This document shows positions 1 through 6,421 of a stretch of 10,179 bases of DNA, in pieces. This DNA comes from DAOUBP01 sp034432655 (GTDB lineage Bacteria; Chloroflexota; Anaerolineae; CG2-30-64-16), in the NCBI GenBank assembly GCA_034432655.1, contig DAOUBP010000006.1, positions 1 through 10,179 on the forward strand. Direction: 5' to 3'. Both the position numbers and the translations under genes were made by a program. Within the stretch, counting starts at the first letter, position 1. Every line of letters starts with the position of its first letter. The notes beneath the pieces were generated by a model that ran no database searches, had not been told where the DNA came from, and was given only the letters and a program-made list of their open reading frames with translations.

Positions 1-140
1 ACCGCCGAGCCGGTCGCGCGGCCTGCCGAACCGGCGCAACCGCCGCGCAGCCGCAAAGCAACCGCGGAGCCGGTCGCGCCGCCTCCCGAACCGGCGCAAC
101 CGCCGCGCAGCCGCAAAGCAGCCGCCGAGCCGGTCGCGCG
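1..140 (+). repeat. 60-bp in-frame tandem repeat, about 2.3 units
   Basis: Bases 1-60 and 61-120 match at 57 of 60 positions, and 121-140 begins a third copy that then diverges. The period is 20 codons, so the repeat is protein-coding and preserves the frame. Differences: one is silent (Ala GCC/GCG) and two change residues (Arg to Pro, Ala to Pro). The array may extend beyond the left edge of the window. Confidence 0.9.
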
Positions 141-282
141 TACGGGGAAACAGGACACGACCGAGCCGGCCAAACCGGCCGCATCAACGCCGAAGAGGGG
201 CGGAGGCACATCGTCCACGCCGCCGGCCGCACCCACTCCGCCCGCACCCAAAGCAAGGGAGAAAGCGACCGGCAAGAAGTAA
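1..282 (+). CDS. 3' end of a Pro/Ala/Lys-rich protein (partial, start outside window)
   Basis: Frame 1 is open from the window edge to TAA at 280-282, giving 93 residues with no recognisable folded domain. The sequence is low-complexity: Ala, Pro, Arg, Lys and Glu, with blocks such as AEPVARPAEPAQPPRSRKA, ending in TGKK. The first 140 bases are an in-frame 60-bp tandem repeat (20 residues per unit). Basic, proline-rich tails like this are found on nucleoid-binding or polyanion-binding proteins and as disordered linkers. The composition resembles the linker of the CYTH-CHAD protein downstream, but that similarity may be only compositional. A hairpin follows the stop at once, supporting a true gene end. 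I do not recognise the protein and assign no function. Confidence 0.6.
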   Translation, partial: TAEPVARPAEPAQPPRSRKATAEPVAPPPEPAQPPRSRKAAAEPVARTGKQDTTEPAKPAASTPKRGGGTSSTPPAAPTPPAPKAREKATGKK

Positions 283-293
283 GCGCTGGTTTA

Positions 294-328
294 CAGGAGC
301 CAGGCTCCGGCGCGCAACCTGGCTCCTG
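294..328. terminator. Perfect 11-bp inverted repeat between convergent genes
   Basis: CAGGAGCCAGG (294-304) is the exact reverse complement of CCTGGCTCCTG (318-328), with a 13-nt loop. It starts 12 bases after the upstream + stop and ends 7 bases before the end of the SIS gene on the - strand, the expected place for a bidirectional terminator. Neither side has a T-run, so it may work with Rho or simply protect 3' ends. The structure is certain, the terminator role inferred. Confidence 0.6.
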
Positions 329-335
329 CGCGCCG

Positions 336-1391
336 CTATCGCGTCTCTGTCACCTTACGCAGCGCGCGCGGCCGGTCGGGGTCGAGGTCGCGCGCGTGTG
401 CCAGGTGCATCGCCAGCAGCTGGCCCGGCACGATGGCGCACAGCGGCGAGAGCCATTCGGGCACGCCGGCGGGCAGCGCCAACGACACCCGGCCCAACGC
501 CAGCGCGGCCCCGTCGTCGCTGATCACGATCAGCTCTGCCCCCCGTTCCTTCGCGGTCGCCATGAAGCTGGCCATCTCCGGCAGCATCTTGCCCGACGGC
601 GCGATGACGATCACCGGGAAGCCCGGCGCGATCACCGCCAGCGGCCCGTGCAGGAAGTCGGCGCTGGAGTACGGCTCCACCACGGTGTAGGTCATCTCCT
701 TCAGCTTCAGGGCCAGCTCGAACGCGGTGGCGTAGTTGTAGCCCCGGCCGATGGTGACGCACGCCTGCATGTAGCGGTAGCGCTCTGCAACGCAGTCCAG
801 GCTGCTGTTCAGCGCCAACGCCTGCCCCACCTGGCCCGGGACCGCCTCCAGCGCGGCGGCTTGCGCCGGGTCCCTGCTCAACGCAACGCTCAGCAGCGCG
901 ATGGCCCCCAGCTCGGCCGTGTAGGTCTTGGTGGCCGCCACAGCTCGCTCCTCCCCCGCGTGCAGGTCAATCACGAAGTCGGCCGCCTGGCCCAGGTCGG
1001 AACCGGGGAAGTTGGTGATCGCCGCGGTCAGCGCGCCCTGGCGCCGCGCCTCGGCCAGCACGGCCACGATGTCCGGGCTCTTGCCGCTCTGGCTGATGCC
1101 CAGCACCAGCGCATGGGGGCCGAAACGGGGCGGGGTCCCGTAGATGGTGAACAGGCTGGGGGTGGCCAGGCCGACGTAGAGGCCGTTGGCCGCGGCCAGC
1201 AGGTATTGAGCGTAGCGGCCCGCGTTGTCGCTGGTGCCGCGGGCGGCGATCACCACGTACTCGATCGCCCGGCGCTTCATCTCGGCCGCCAGCGCCCCGG
1301 CCGTGGCACGTTCCGCCTCGATCAGGCGCGCCAGGACGGCGGGTTGTTCGTGGATTTCATGGTAGACGTGGGTGGATTTCAGGTCGAGCAT
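336..1391 (-). CDS. Two-SIS-domain sugar-phosphate isomerase/deaminase (NagB-II / GlmS-isomerase-like)
   Basis: This 351-residue protein matches the isomerase half of GlmS without the glutaminase domain, the architecture of type II glucosamine-6-phosphate deaminases and AgaS-like proteins. SIS domain 1 has RGTSDNAG (51-58), the phosphate-binding SQSGKS (100-105) and AATKTYT (152-158). SIS domain 2 has GRGYNY (215-220) and ALKLKE ending at Glu232, which aligns with the GlmS catalytic Glu. HGPLAV (His248) aligns with the ring-opening His, and the C-terminal PRALRK (Lys346) with the Schiff-base Lys. The likely reaction is glucosamine-6-P to fructose-6-P plus ammonia in the cytoplasm. The nagA gene 142 bp upstream on the same strand supports amino-sugar catabolism. 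Start ATG has GAGGT (1396-1400 on the other strand) 4 nt upstream. Other SIS substrates, such as galactosamine-6-P or fructosamine-P, cannot be excluded. Confidence 0.85.
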   Translation of the reverse strand: MLDLKSTHVYHEIHEQPAVLARLIEAERATAGALAAEMKRRAIEYVVIAARGTSDNAGRYAQYLLAAANGLYVGLATPSLFTIYGTPPRFGPHALVLGISQSGKSPDIVAVLAEARRQGALTAAITNFPGSDLGQAADFVIDLHAGEERAVAATKTYTAELGAIALLSVALSRDPAQAAALEAVPGQVGQALALNSSLDCVAERYRYMQACVTIGRGYNYATAFELALKLKEMTYTVVEPYSSADFLHGPLAVIAPGFPVIVIAPSGKMLPEMASFMATAKERGAELIVISDDGAALALGRVSLALPAGVPEWLSPLCAIVPGQLLAMHLAHARDLDPDRPRALRKVTETR

Positions 1392-1403
1392 GGGGACCTC
1401 AAT

Positions 1404-1445
1404 ATTGCGTATTGCGTACTGCTTACTACGTACTGCATATTCCGT
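1404..1445. repeat. Degenerate heptamer tandem repeat, six units
   Basis: The nagA-SIS intergenic region contains six consecutive 7-mers: ATTGCGT, ATTGCGT, ACTGCTT, ACTACGT, ACTGCAT, ATTCCGT. The consensus is A(T/C)TGCGT. The array begins 13 bp upstream of the SIS start codon and is AT-richer than its surroundings. It could separate the two genes as a spacer, contain promoter-like sequence, or be a replication-slippage repeat. Confidence 0.75.
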
Positions 1446-1533
1446 ATCTGGAGTCGAGGCTGTGCGAAGCCTCCTTCAAGATCAGCCGGTCACTCTGTCT
1501 GGGCGCCAAACCGCCTGAGGGCTCGATTCCTTA

Positions 1534-2691
1534 TCAATCTTGTGAAGCGATGTAAACGACCTCGCCCGCCACCATCGTCGCCTGCACCCGTAGATCCGGC
1601 GTCAGCAGCACCAAATCTGCGACGTAACCGGGGGCGACGCGGCCGCGCTCGCCGGCCAGGCCCAACGCTTTGGCCGGGGTCGTGGTGACCGTCGCCAGCG
1701 CGTCGCGCAAGGCGCAACCCGTGAACGCGATCAGGTTGCGCAGCGCCTGGTCCAGCGCCAGGATGCTCCCGGCCAGGGTACCATCGGCCAGCCGCGCGCT
1801 AAGCCCATCCACCGTGACCTCGAAGTCGCCCAACCGGTGGACGCCGGGCGCCATGCCCAGCGCAGCCATCGCGTCCGTCACCAGGTTGAGCCGGCCGGAG
1901 CCGAGCAGCCGCCAGACCAGCGCCACCAGCGCCAGGTGCACGTGGATGCCGTCCACGATCATGCCCACGGTGACCCGCTCGTCGGCCAGCAGCGCGCCGG
2001 GCAGGCCGGGATCGCGATGGCCCAGGGCCGGCATGGCGTTGAACAGGTGCGTGCCGTAACGGATGCCCGCGTCGAAGCCCGCCAGCGCTTCGTCGTAGGT
2101 CGCCATGCTGTGCGCAGCGCCCACCAGCACCCCGCGGCCGGCCAGCGCCCGGATCACGTCCAGCGCGCCGGGCAGCTCCGGCGCCAGCGAGACCAGCCGC
2201 ACCCCCGCCTCCGGCGACCAGTCGGCAACGGCCTCGAGGCTCGGTAGCCGCAAGTAGGCCGGGTTGTGCGCGCCCTTCTTCTGCGGGTTCAGGAACGGCC
2301 CTTCCACGTGCAGGCCCAACGGCTCGGCCCCGCGCCAACCGGCCGGCCGGCGGCCGGTCACGACCTGCTGGCCCAGCGCCACCTTCTCCGCCGGCGAGGT
2401 GATGATGGTGGGCAGGAACGCGGTCACGCCGTAACGCGGCAGTCTCTCGGCCACGCGCCAGATGGTCGTCGGATCATCGGTGAAATCATCGCCGAACCCA
2501 CCGTTGCACTGCATCTCGATGAAGCCGGGAACCAGCAGCAGGCCGGTCGCGTCCAGGGGCTCGGCGCCGGCCGGGCAGGGCAGCGCCGGGGCGGCGTCAA
2601 CGGCGATGATACGGCCGTGGTCAACCAGGACAGCCGCGTTTTCGAGGATCGTGTCGGGCGTGTATAGGGTTGCGCCGTGGATGTAACGCAT
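1534..2691 (-). CDS. nagA: N-acetylglucosamine-6-phosphate deacetylase
   Basis: NagA removes acetate from GlcNAc-6-P to give GlcN-6-P in amino-sugar and peptidoglycan recycling; the adjacent SIS protein can take the next step. The 385-residue length is usual for the family. Amidohydrolase features run in order: PGFIEMQCNGG (55-65), where Gln61 and Asn63 replace the HxH pair as in E. coli NagA; GLHVEGPF with metal-binding Glu130; GAAHSMA with His194; THLFNAM with His215; DGIHVH (248-253); VTDAMAALG with catalytic Asp273; and GSILALDQA (308-316). This set fits the single-metal enterobacterial type. The ATG at 2691 is preferred over an upstream one at 2766 because GAGG (2700-2703) lies 8 nt before it and homology begins there (MRYIHGATLYTP). 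It is probably the first gene of a nagA-SIS unit. Confidence 0.93.
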   Translation of the reverse strand: MRYIHGATLYTPDTILENAAVLVDHGRIIAVDAAPALPCPAGAEPLDATGLLLVPGFIEMQCNGGFGDDFTDDPTTIWRVAERLPRYGVTAFLPTIITSPAEKVALGQQVVTGRRPAGWRGAEPLGLHVEGPFLNPQKKGAHNPAYLRLPSLEAVADWSPEAGVRLVSLAPELPGALDVIRALAGRGVLVGAAHSMATYDEALAGFDAGIRYGTHLFNAMPALGHRDPGLPGALLADERVTVGMIVDGIHVHLALVALVWRLLGSGRLNLVTDAMAALGMAPGVHRLGDFEVTVDGLSARLADGTLAGSILALDQALRNLIAFTGCALRDALATVTTTPAKALGLAGERGRVAPGYVADLVLLTPDLRVQATMVAGEVVYIASQD

Positions 2692-2709
2692 GATATGGTC
2701 CTCGCGATC

Positions 2710-2718
2710 AGTATACCA
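2710..2718 (-). promoter_or_regulatory. Candidate extended -10 for nagA
   Basis: Read on the - strand the site is TGGTATACT, an extended -10 (TGn plus TATACT). No good -35 is visible. It predicts a transcript start near 2703, giving a leader of about 12 nt with the Shine-Dalgarno at its very 5' end, so the real promoter may lie elsewhere in 2720-2976. Confidence 0.35.
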
Positions 2719-2892
2719 CATCGTCGCACCATGAGCAGAGACCGAGTATGCGGCCCCGCCCGACACTTTTGCGTGATACCCCAGCAGGCCAGCCGACCGC
2801 TTCGCAACCTTCGGCTGCAGGCTATCGCCTTCCGCCCAGGGCGACCCGCTGTTTTCTGCTCCCGCTGAAAAACGCGCCTGTCCCCAAGACGT

Positions 2893-2922
2893 TTGTTCAA
2901 TCCCGCTGCAGCGTGTTATAAT
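2893..2922 (+). promoter_or_regulatory. Promoter of the polyphosphate operon
   Basis: TATAAT at 2917-2922 is a perfect -10, preceded by TGT to make an extended -10 (2914-2922). TTGTTC at 2893-2898 is a weak -35 with an 18-bp spacer. Transcription would start near 2929, leaving a leader of about 48 nt that contains GAGGGA (2965-2970) before the ATG at 2977. The position rules out translation from an in-frame ATG at 2893. Confidence 0.75.
2904..2913. promoter_or_regulatory. Perfect 10-bp palindrome abutting the -10: candidate operator
   Basis: CGCTGCAGCG is its own reverse complement and ends exactly where the extended -10 begins (2914), within the promoter spacer. Its left half lies in the third of three copies of CCCGCTG (2845-2851, 2861-2867, 2902-2908), all in the same orientation. 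A dimeric or multi-site regulator bound here would block RNA polymerase. The palindrome is seen directly; the operator role is inferred. Confidence 0.4.
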
Positions 2923-2976
2923 TTCACAAAGATTTCCTCGGCGGCCGAGACTGCTCTTTGCGATGAGGGACCTATC

Positions 2977-5643
2977 ATGGAAATCGAGGCTAAATTCGCC
3001 GTTCCCAACCGGCAGGTCTACCGGGCGCTGCTCCGGCTGCGCATGCTGGCGGGATACACCCTCATCCCCACCGCCGGTGTGCGCGTAGCCGACCGTTATT
3101 TCGACACCGCCGATGGCCGGCTGCTGGCCGCGGGTTATGCATGCCGGTTACGCAGCGAAGGCGCGTCGGTGCTGGCCACGCTCAAGGGCCTGGGAGGAGC
3201 ACAAGGGGCCCTGCACCATCGCGATGAACAAGAAGTGCAACTGGAGACCTGGACCCCCGATGTGGCCGCCTGGCCGCCGTCACCCGCGCGCGAGCTGGCG
3301 CTGACCCTCACCCAAGGCGCGCCCCTGCAGCCCCTGTTTGACCTGGAACAACACCGAACCCGGGCCGATGTCATGGACGGCGCGCGACGAGTCGCCGAGC
3401 TCAGCCTCGACGCCGTGCGCGCAGTGATCGGCCGGCGGCCAGCGCTCTACTATGAGCTGGAGGTGGAGCTGAAAGCCGAGGGGACAGAAGAAGACCTGGC
3501 CAGGCTGGCCCAGGCCCTCAGCGCAGAATACGGCCTGAGGCCGGAGCCGCGTTCCAAGTTCGAGCGCGCGTTGGAGACACTCCGCCAGCGCGGCGCAGCT
3601 ATAGATGGCCGGCTGTCGGCCGCCGAGCGCAGCGCGCTGGAGGCGCACGCCGGTGGCCCGGATGCCGAGCTGGCACGCCGCGCCGAGGTAGTACTCGGCT
3701 GGGCAGAAGGCCTTCCCACGCGTGACATCGTGGCACGTACCGGGCTCTCGGCTGGGCGCGTCCGTTTTTGGGTGCGCGCGTTCCGGACAAACCGTATGGG
3801 CATCTTTGCCATAGCCAGAGAGGCCGACAAAGAAGCCGGGAAGCAGCCTCGTGGTGCGCGTCCCCCCCGCCGGGTGAGACGCGCCGAGGAAACATCCCCG
3901 GCTGATCAGACCGCCGTTGCCAAGCCGCCGCCGCGTAGTCGCCGCCGCGCCGGACCGCGCATCCCCCCTGAACCAGCAACCTCATCGCCGGTTCAGGAGC
4001 CCCCTACCGCGCCTGCTCACGCGACGTCACCCGCCGCGCTCCCGCACAGGCCGTTCACCGTGGCCGACTTCTGTCGCGCTCATGGGGTGGATATGGCGCA
4101 CGCGACCTTCGTTGCGGAACAGGCCCTCCTCCTGTTCGACGCGCTGGCCCCGGTCCACGGCTTGCCGCGCAAACGGCGCAAGCTGCTGCGCCAGGCCGCC
4201 CTGTTGTGCACTGTGGGTGCGCAAGAGGACCCGGAGCGGCCACACCGCGGGGGACGTGACCTGATCCTGGCCGAACCTCTGCAAGGGGTCAGTACCATCG
4301 AACGCTTGATGCTGGCTGCCATCGTCGGCTTGCAACGCGCCAAACCCAAACCCGAAAAGGAACCAACCCTGGAGGCGTTGACCGCCAAACAGCGCAGCCA
4401 CGTCATCCCTCTCGCGGCGTTGTTGCAAGTGGCCGAGGCGCTGGATGCCTCGCGCACCCAGTCCACCCGGATCGCCTCGTTGGCGGGGGGCAACTCGGTG
4501 CACTGCGAGATCTTGCTGGCCGGCCCCGCGGCCGGGCAGGACGCGCGCCAGGCAGCCGCCCGCAGCGCCTGGTGGCAACGGCTGCACAAGCAGGAGTTGG
4601 TCTTCACTGCGCTGCCGCCTTCGCCTGCACAGACAACACCTGCCACGGCCGAGGCTCACACAGAAACAGCCGCCCCGGCGCAGCCGCCTCCGACGGAAAT
4701 CCCGCCCCTGCGCGCCGACGAGCCGATGAGCGAAGCTGGCCGCAAAACCATGTACACCCACTTTCTGCGCATGCTGGCTAATGAAGCGGGCACGCGACTG
4801 GGCGAGGACATCGAGGCGCTGCACGACATGCGCGTGGCCACCCGCCGCATGCGCGCTGCTTACCGTGTTTTCGCCGCCTATTTCGACCCCAAAGTGATCA
4901 AGCCGTTCAACAAAAGCCTGCGCAAAACCGGGCAGACGCTGGGCGCGGTGCGTGACCTGGACGTGTTGCTGGAGCGCGCGGAGGCGTATCGTGACACGCT
5001 CCCCTCGGAGCAGGCCGATGCGCTGGCGCCTTTGTTGGACGACTGGCGGGCCCGGCGCGCGGCCGCGCGGCGCGATTTGTTGGACTACCTGGACGGCCCG
5101 GCCTATCGCCGATTTGTGACCGAGTTCCAGGCGTTTCTCAGCACACCCGGGGCCGGCGCCCGGACCATCCCGCCCGGCGAACCGGTGCCTTATCAGGTGT
5201 GCCACGTGGCACCGCGCCTGATCATGGAGCGCTATGAGCAAGTACGCGCCTACGAACCCGTGTTAAAAGATGGCGCGCCGTTGACCACCTATCACATGCT
5301 GCGCATTGACTGCAAGCGTTTGCGCTATGCCCTGGAGTTCTTCCGGACCGTACTGGGGCCCGAAGCCCCCGAACTGATCAAACAAGTCACCGCCATGCAA
5401 GACCTGTTAGGCGCGTTACAGGATGCCCACGTGGCCGAAGGTTTGCTCCAGGCGTTTCTGACCGGGCAACAGGCCAGACGCGACAAGATGCTTGCGCAGG
5501 CATCCTTGACGGCAGTGGAAAATTACCTGGCCGAGCAACGGGCCAGGCAACAGGCGTTGTTGGCCCAGTTCCCCGCGCCCTGGCAAGAGCTGGTCGGCGC
5601 TGATTTTCGGCGCGCCCTGGCGCTGGCCCTGGCAGCGTTGTAA
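2977..5643 (+). CDS. CYTH - HTH - Ppx/GppA-type HD - CHAD multidomain polyphosphate protein
   Basis: This 888-residue fusion has four recognisable parts. (a) CYTH/triphosphate tunnel domain, 1-207: EIEAK (ExExK, 2-6), YFDT (41-44), RLR (57-59), TLKG (68-71), a Glu pair in DEQEV, HRTR (126-129) and ELEVELK (160-166). All key charged residues seem present, so triphosphatase activity is plausible. (b) IS630-transposase-like helix-turn-helix, about 213-279, with core GLPTRDIVARTGLSAGRVRF (245-264). (c) A Pro/Arg/Ala-rich linker, 280-357, then a domain like the C-terminal HD part of exopolyphosphatase Ppx/GppA, about 358-565. It keeps His375, His423 and LDASR with Asp490, but the HD dyad is Cys411-Thr412. 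(d) CHAD, 584 to about 860, with LHDMRVATRRMR (615-626) and LRIDCKRLRY (775-784), basic helices known to bind polyphosphate. CYTH-CHAD pairs are known (E. coli YgiF); the middle insertion is unusual. The ATG is set by GAGGGA at 2965-2970 and the promoter position. It leads an operon with three PPK2 genes. Confidence 0.9.
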   Translation: MEIEAKFAVPNRQVYRALLRLRMLAGYTLIPTAGVRVADRYFDTADGRLLAAGYACRLRSEGASVLATLKGLGGAQGALHHRDEQEVQLETWTPDVAAWPPSPARELALTLTQGAPLQPLFDLEQHRTRADVMDGARRVAELSLDAVRAVIGRRPALYYELEVELKAEGTEEDLARLAQALSAEYGLRPEPRSKFERALETLRQRGAAIDGRLSAAERSALEAHAGGPDAELARRAEVVLGWAEGLPTRDIVARTGLSAGRVRFWVRAFRTNRMGIFAIAREADKEAGKQPRGARPPRRVRRAEETSPADQTAVAKPPPRSRRRAGPRIPPEPATSSPVQEPPTAPAHATSPAALPHRPFTVADFCRAHGVDMAHATFVAEQALLLFDALAPVHGLPRKRRKLLRQAALLCTVGAQEDPERPHRGGRDLILAEPLQGVSTIERLMLAAIVGLQRAKPKPEKEPTLEALTAKQRSHVIPLAALLQVAEALDASRTQSTRIASLAGGNSVHCEILLAGPAAGQDARQAAARSAWWQRLHKQELVFTALPPSPAQTTPATAEAHTETAAPAQPPPTEIPPLRADEPMSEAGRKTMYTHFLRMLANEAGTRLGEDIEALHDMRVATRRMRAAYRVFAAYFDPKVIKPFNKSLRKTGQTLGAVRDLDVLLERAEAYRDTLPSEQADALAPLLDDWRARRAAARRDLLDYLDGPAYRRFVTEFQAFLSTPGAGARTIPPGEPVPYQVCHVAPRLIMERYEQVRAYEPVLKDGAPLTTYHMLRIDCKRLRYALEFFRTVLGPEAPELIKQVTAMQDLLGALQDAHVAEGLLQAFLTGQQARRDKMLAQASLTAVENYLAEQRARQQALLAQFPAPWQELVGADFRRALALALAAL

Positions 5644-5647
5644 GGGG
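5644..5647 (+). promoter_or_regulatory. Ribosome-binding site that sets the first PPK2 start
   Basis: GGGG directly follows the TAA of the fusion gene and lies 8 nt before the ATG at 5656. A TTG at 5650 in the same frame is only 2 nt away, so the ATG is the better start. The closeness of stop and ribosome-binding site implies translational coupling. Confidence 0.55.
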
Positions 5648-5655
5648 TTTTGCCG

Positions 5656-6387
5656 ATGGAACCGGAGGAAAAACATCCGCCGCGCCTGAAACGCAAGACC
5701 TGGGAGGAGCTGCGCGGACCGTTGCAAGTCCAATTGCATGCGCTGCAAAAAGCTGCCCGCGCAGCCCTCATGCCGACGATCATCCTCTTTGAAGGCTGGG
5801 ACGGGGCCGGCAAAGGCACCAGCATCCAGGTGCTGGCCGAGACGTTCGACCCACACGGATTCAAAACATGGCCCATACGCGCACCGCGTGGCGAAGAAAA
5901 AGCCTATCCCTGGCTCTGGCGCTTCTGGATGAAACTGCCCGCGCGCGGGGAGATTGCTATCTTCGACCGGAGCTGGTACAGCCAGGCCTTGAAGCTGGAG
6001 CAAGAGGAAGAACGCCGCCGTGCCTACCGGGACATCGTGGAGCTGGAACAGATGCTGGTCAACGACGGCCACACGCTGGTGAAGTTCTGGCTGCACATTG
6101 AACAGGAGGAGCAACGCCGCCGCCTGAAACTGCGCGCCAAACACGTGTCGTCCGAGCGACTGGCGGAGAGCTGGGCCCAGAACCGTAACTACAAGGCTTA
6201 CGCCCAGCTGGTGAACGAGATGCTCGACAAGACGGCCGGTCCCGGCACGGCCTGGAACGTGATCGAAGCGGCCGACCCACACTACACCTGGTGGAAAGTG
6301 TGTCAGACGGTGGCCGAATGCATGAGCGCCGGGCTGCAGGCGCGCGGCATATCGCCTGGCCCGGGGGAAGGGAACAGCTTGCGATAA
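5656..6387 (+). CDS. PPK2-family polyphosphate kinase/phosphotransferase (first of three)
   Basis: PPK2 enzymes move phosphate between polyphosphate and nucleotides in the cytoplasm. This 243-residue protein has an intact Walker A, EGWDGAGKGT (46-55), and Walker B, AIFDRSWYSQ (101-110). YPWLWRFWMKLPARGEIAIF (84-103) resembles the C-terminal domain of class II polyphosphate:AMP phosphotransferases (PAP), so AMP or another NMP is a likely acceptor. The lid after KFWLHIEQEEQRRR (143-156) departs from the canonical KxWKxSxxDW pattern: it reads roughly HVSSERLAESWAQNRNYKAY, keeping a Trp and some basic residues. Activity is likely but less certain than for the next gene. It starts 12 nt after the fusion gene's stop, with its ribosome-binding site next to that stop. 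Confidence 0.85.
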   Translation: MEPEEKHPPRLKRKTWEELRGPLQVQLHALQKAARAALMPTIILFEGWDGAGKGTSIQVLAETFDPHGFKTWPIRAPRGEEKAYPWLWRFWMKLPARGEIAIFDRSWYSQALKLEQEEERRRAYRDIVELEQMLVNDGHTLVKFWLHIEQEEQRRRLKLRAKHVSSERLAESWAQNRNYKAYAQLVNEMLDKTAGPGTAWNVIEAADPHYTWWKVCQTVAECMSAGLQARGISPGPGEGNSLR

Positions 6388-6421
6388 CCTTTGTGCAACC
6401 CATACATTCTAGGGAGGGCCT

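Noticed and set aside
1..140. CRISPR array
   Set aside because: The 60-bp units are contiguous without unique spacers and translate in frame.
1456..1473. 6-bp stem hairpin (GAGGCT/AGCCTC) in the nagA-SIS gap
   Set aside because: The stem is short, no T-run follows on the - strand, and such stems are expected by chance in GC-rich DNA; not enough for a terminator or attenuator call.
396..1688. 430-codon open frame on the + strand opposite the SIS gene and the nagA 3' end
   Set aside because: It is a high-GC antisense shadow: Gln/Arg/His-rich low-complexity protein with no domain, while the - strand proteins have clear catalytic motifs.
2692..2766. Upstream in-frame start that would add 25 residues to NagA
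   Set aside because: The shorter start has GAGG at good spacing and gives the standard family N-terminus; the extension resembles no NagA sequence.
2893..2976. Upstream in-frame start that would add 28 residues to the CYTH-CHAD protein
   Set aside because: It lies within or before the promoter elements (TATAAT at 2917), the ExExK motif begins at residue 2 of the shorter form, and GAGGGA correctly precedes the ATG at 2977.
3613..3813. IS630 transposase insertion within the CYTH-CHAD gene
   Set aside because: Only the helix-turn-helix part is present, the frame is uninterrupted, there is no DDE catalytic region and no terminal inverted repeats are visible; it is better read as a recruited domain.
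4027..5241. 404-codon open frame on the - strand inside the CYTH-CHAD gene
   Set aside because: Shadow of the + strand CHAD gene; composition is antisense-like (Gln, His, Arg, Gly-rich), with no recognisable motif.
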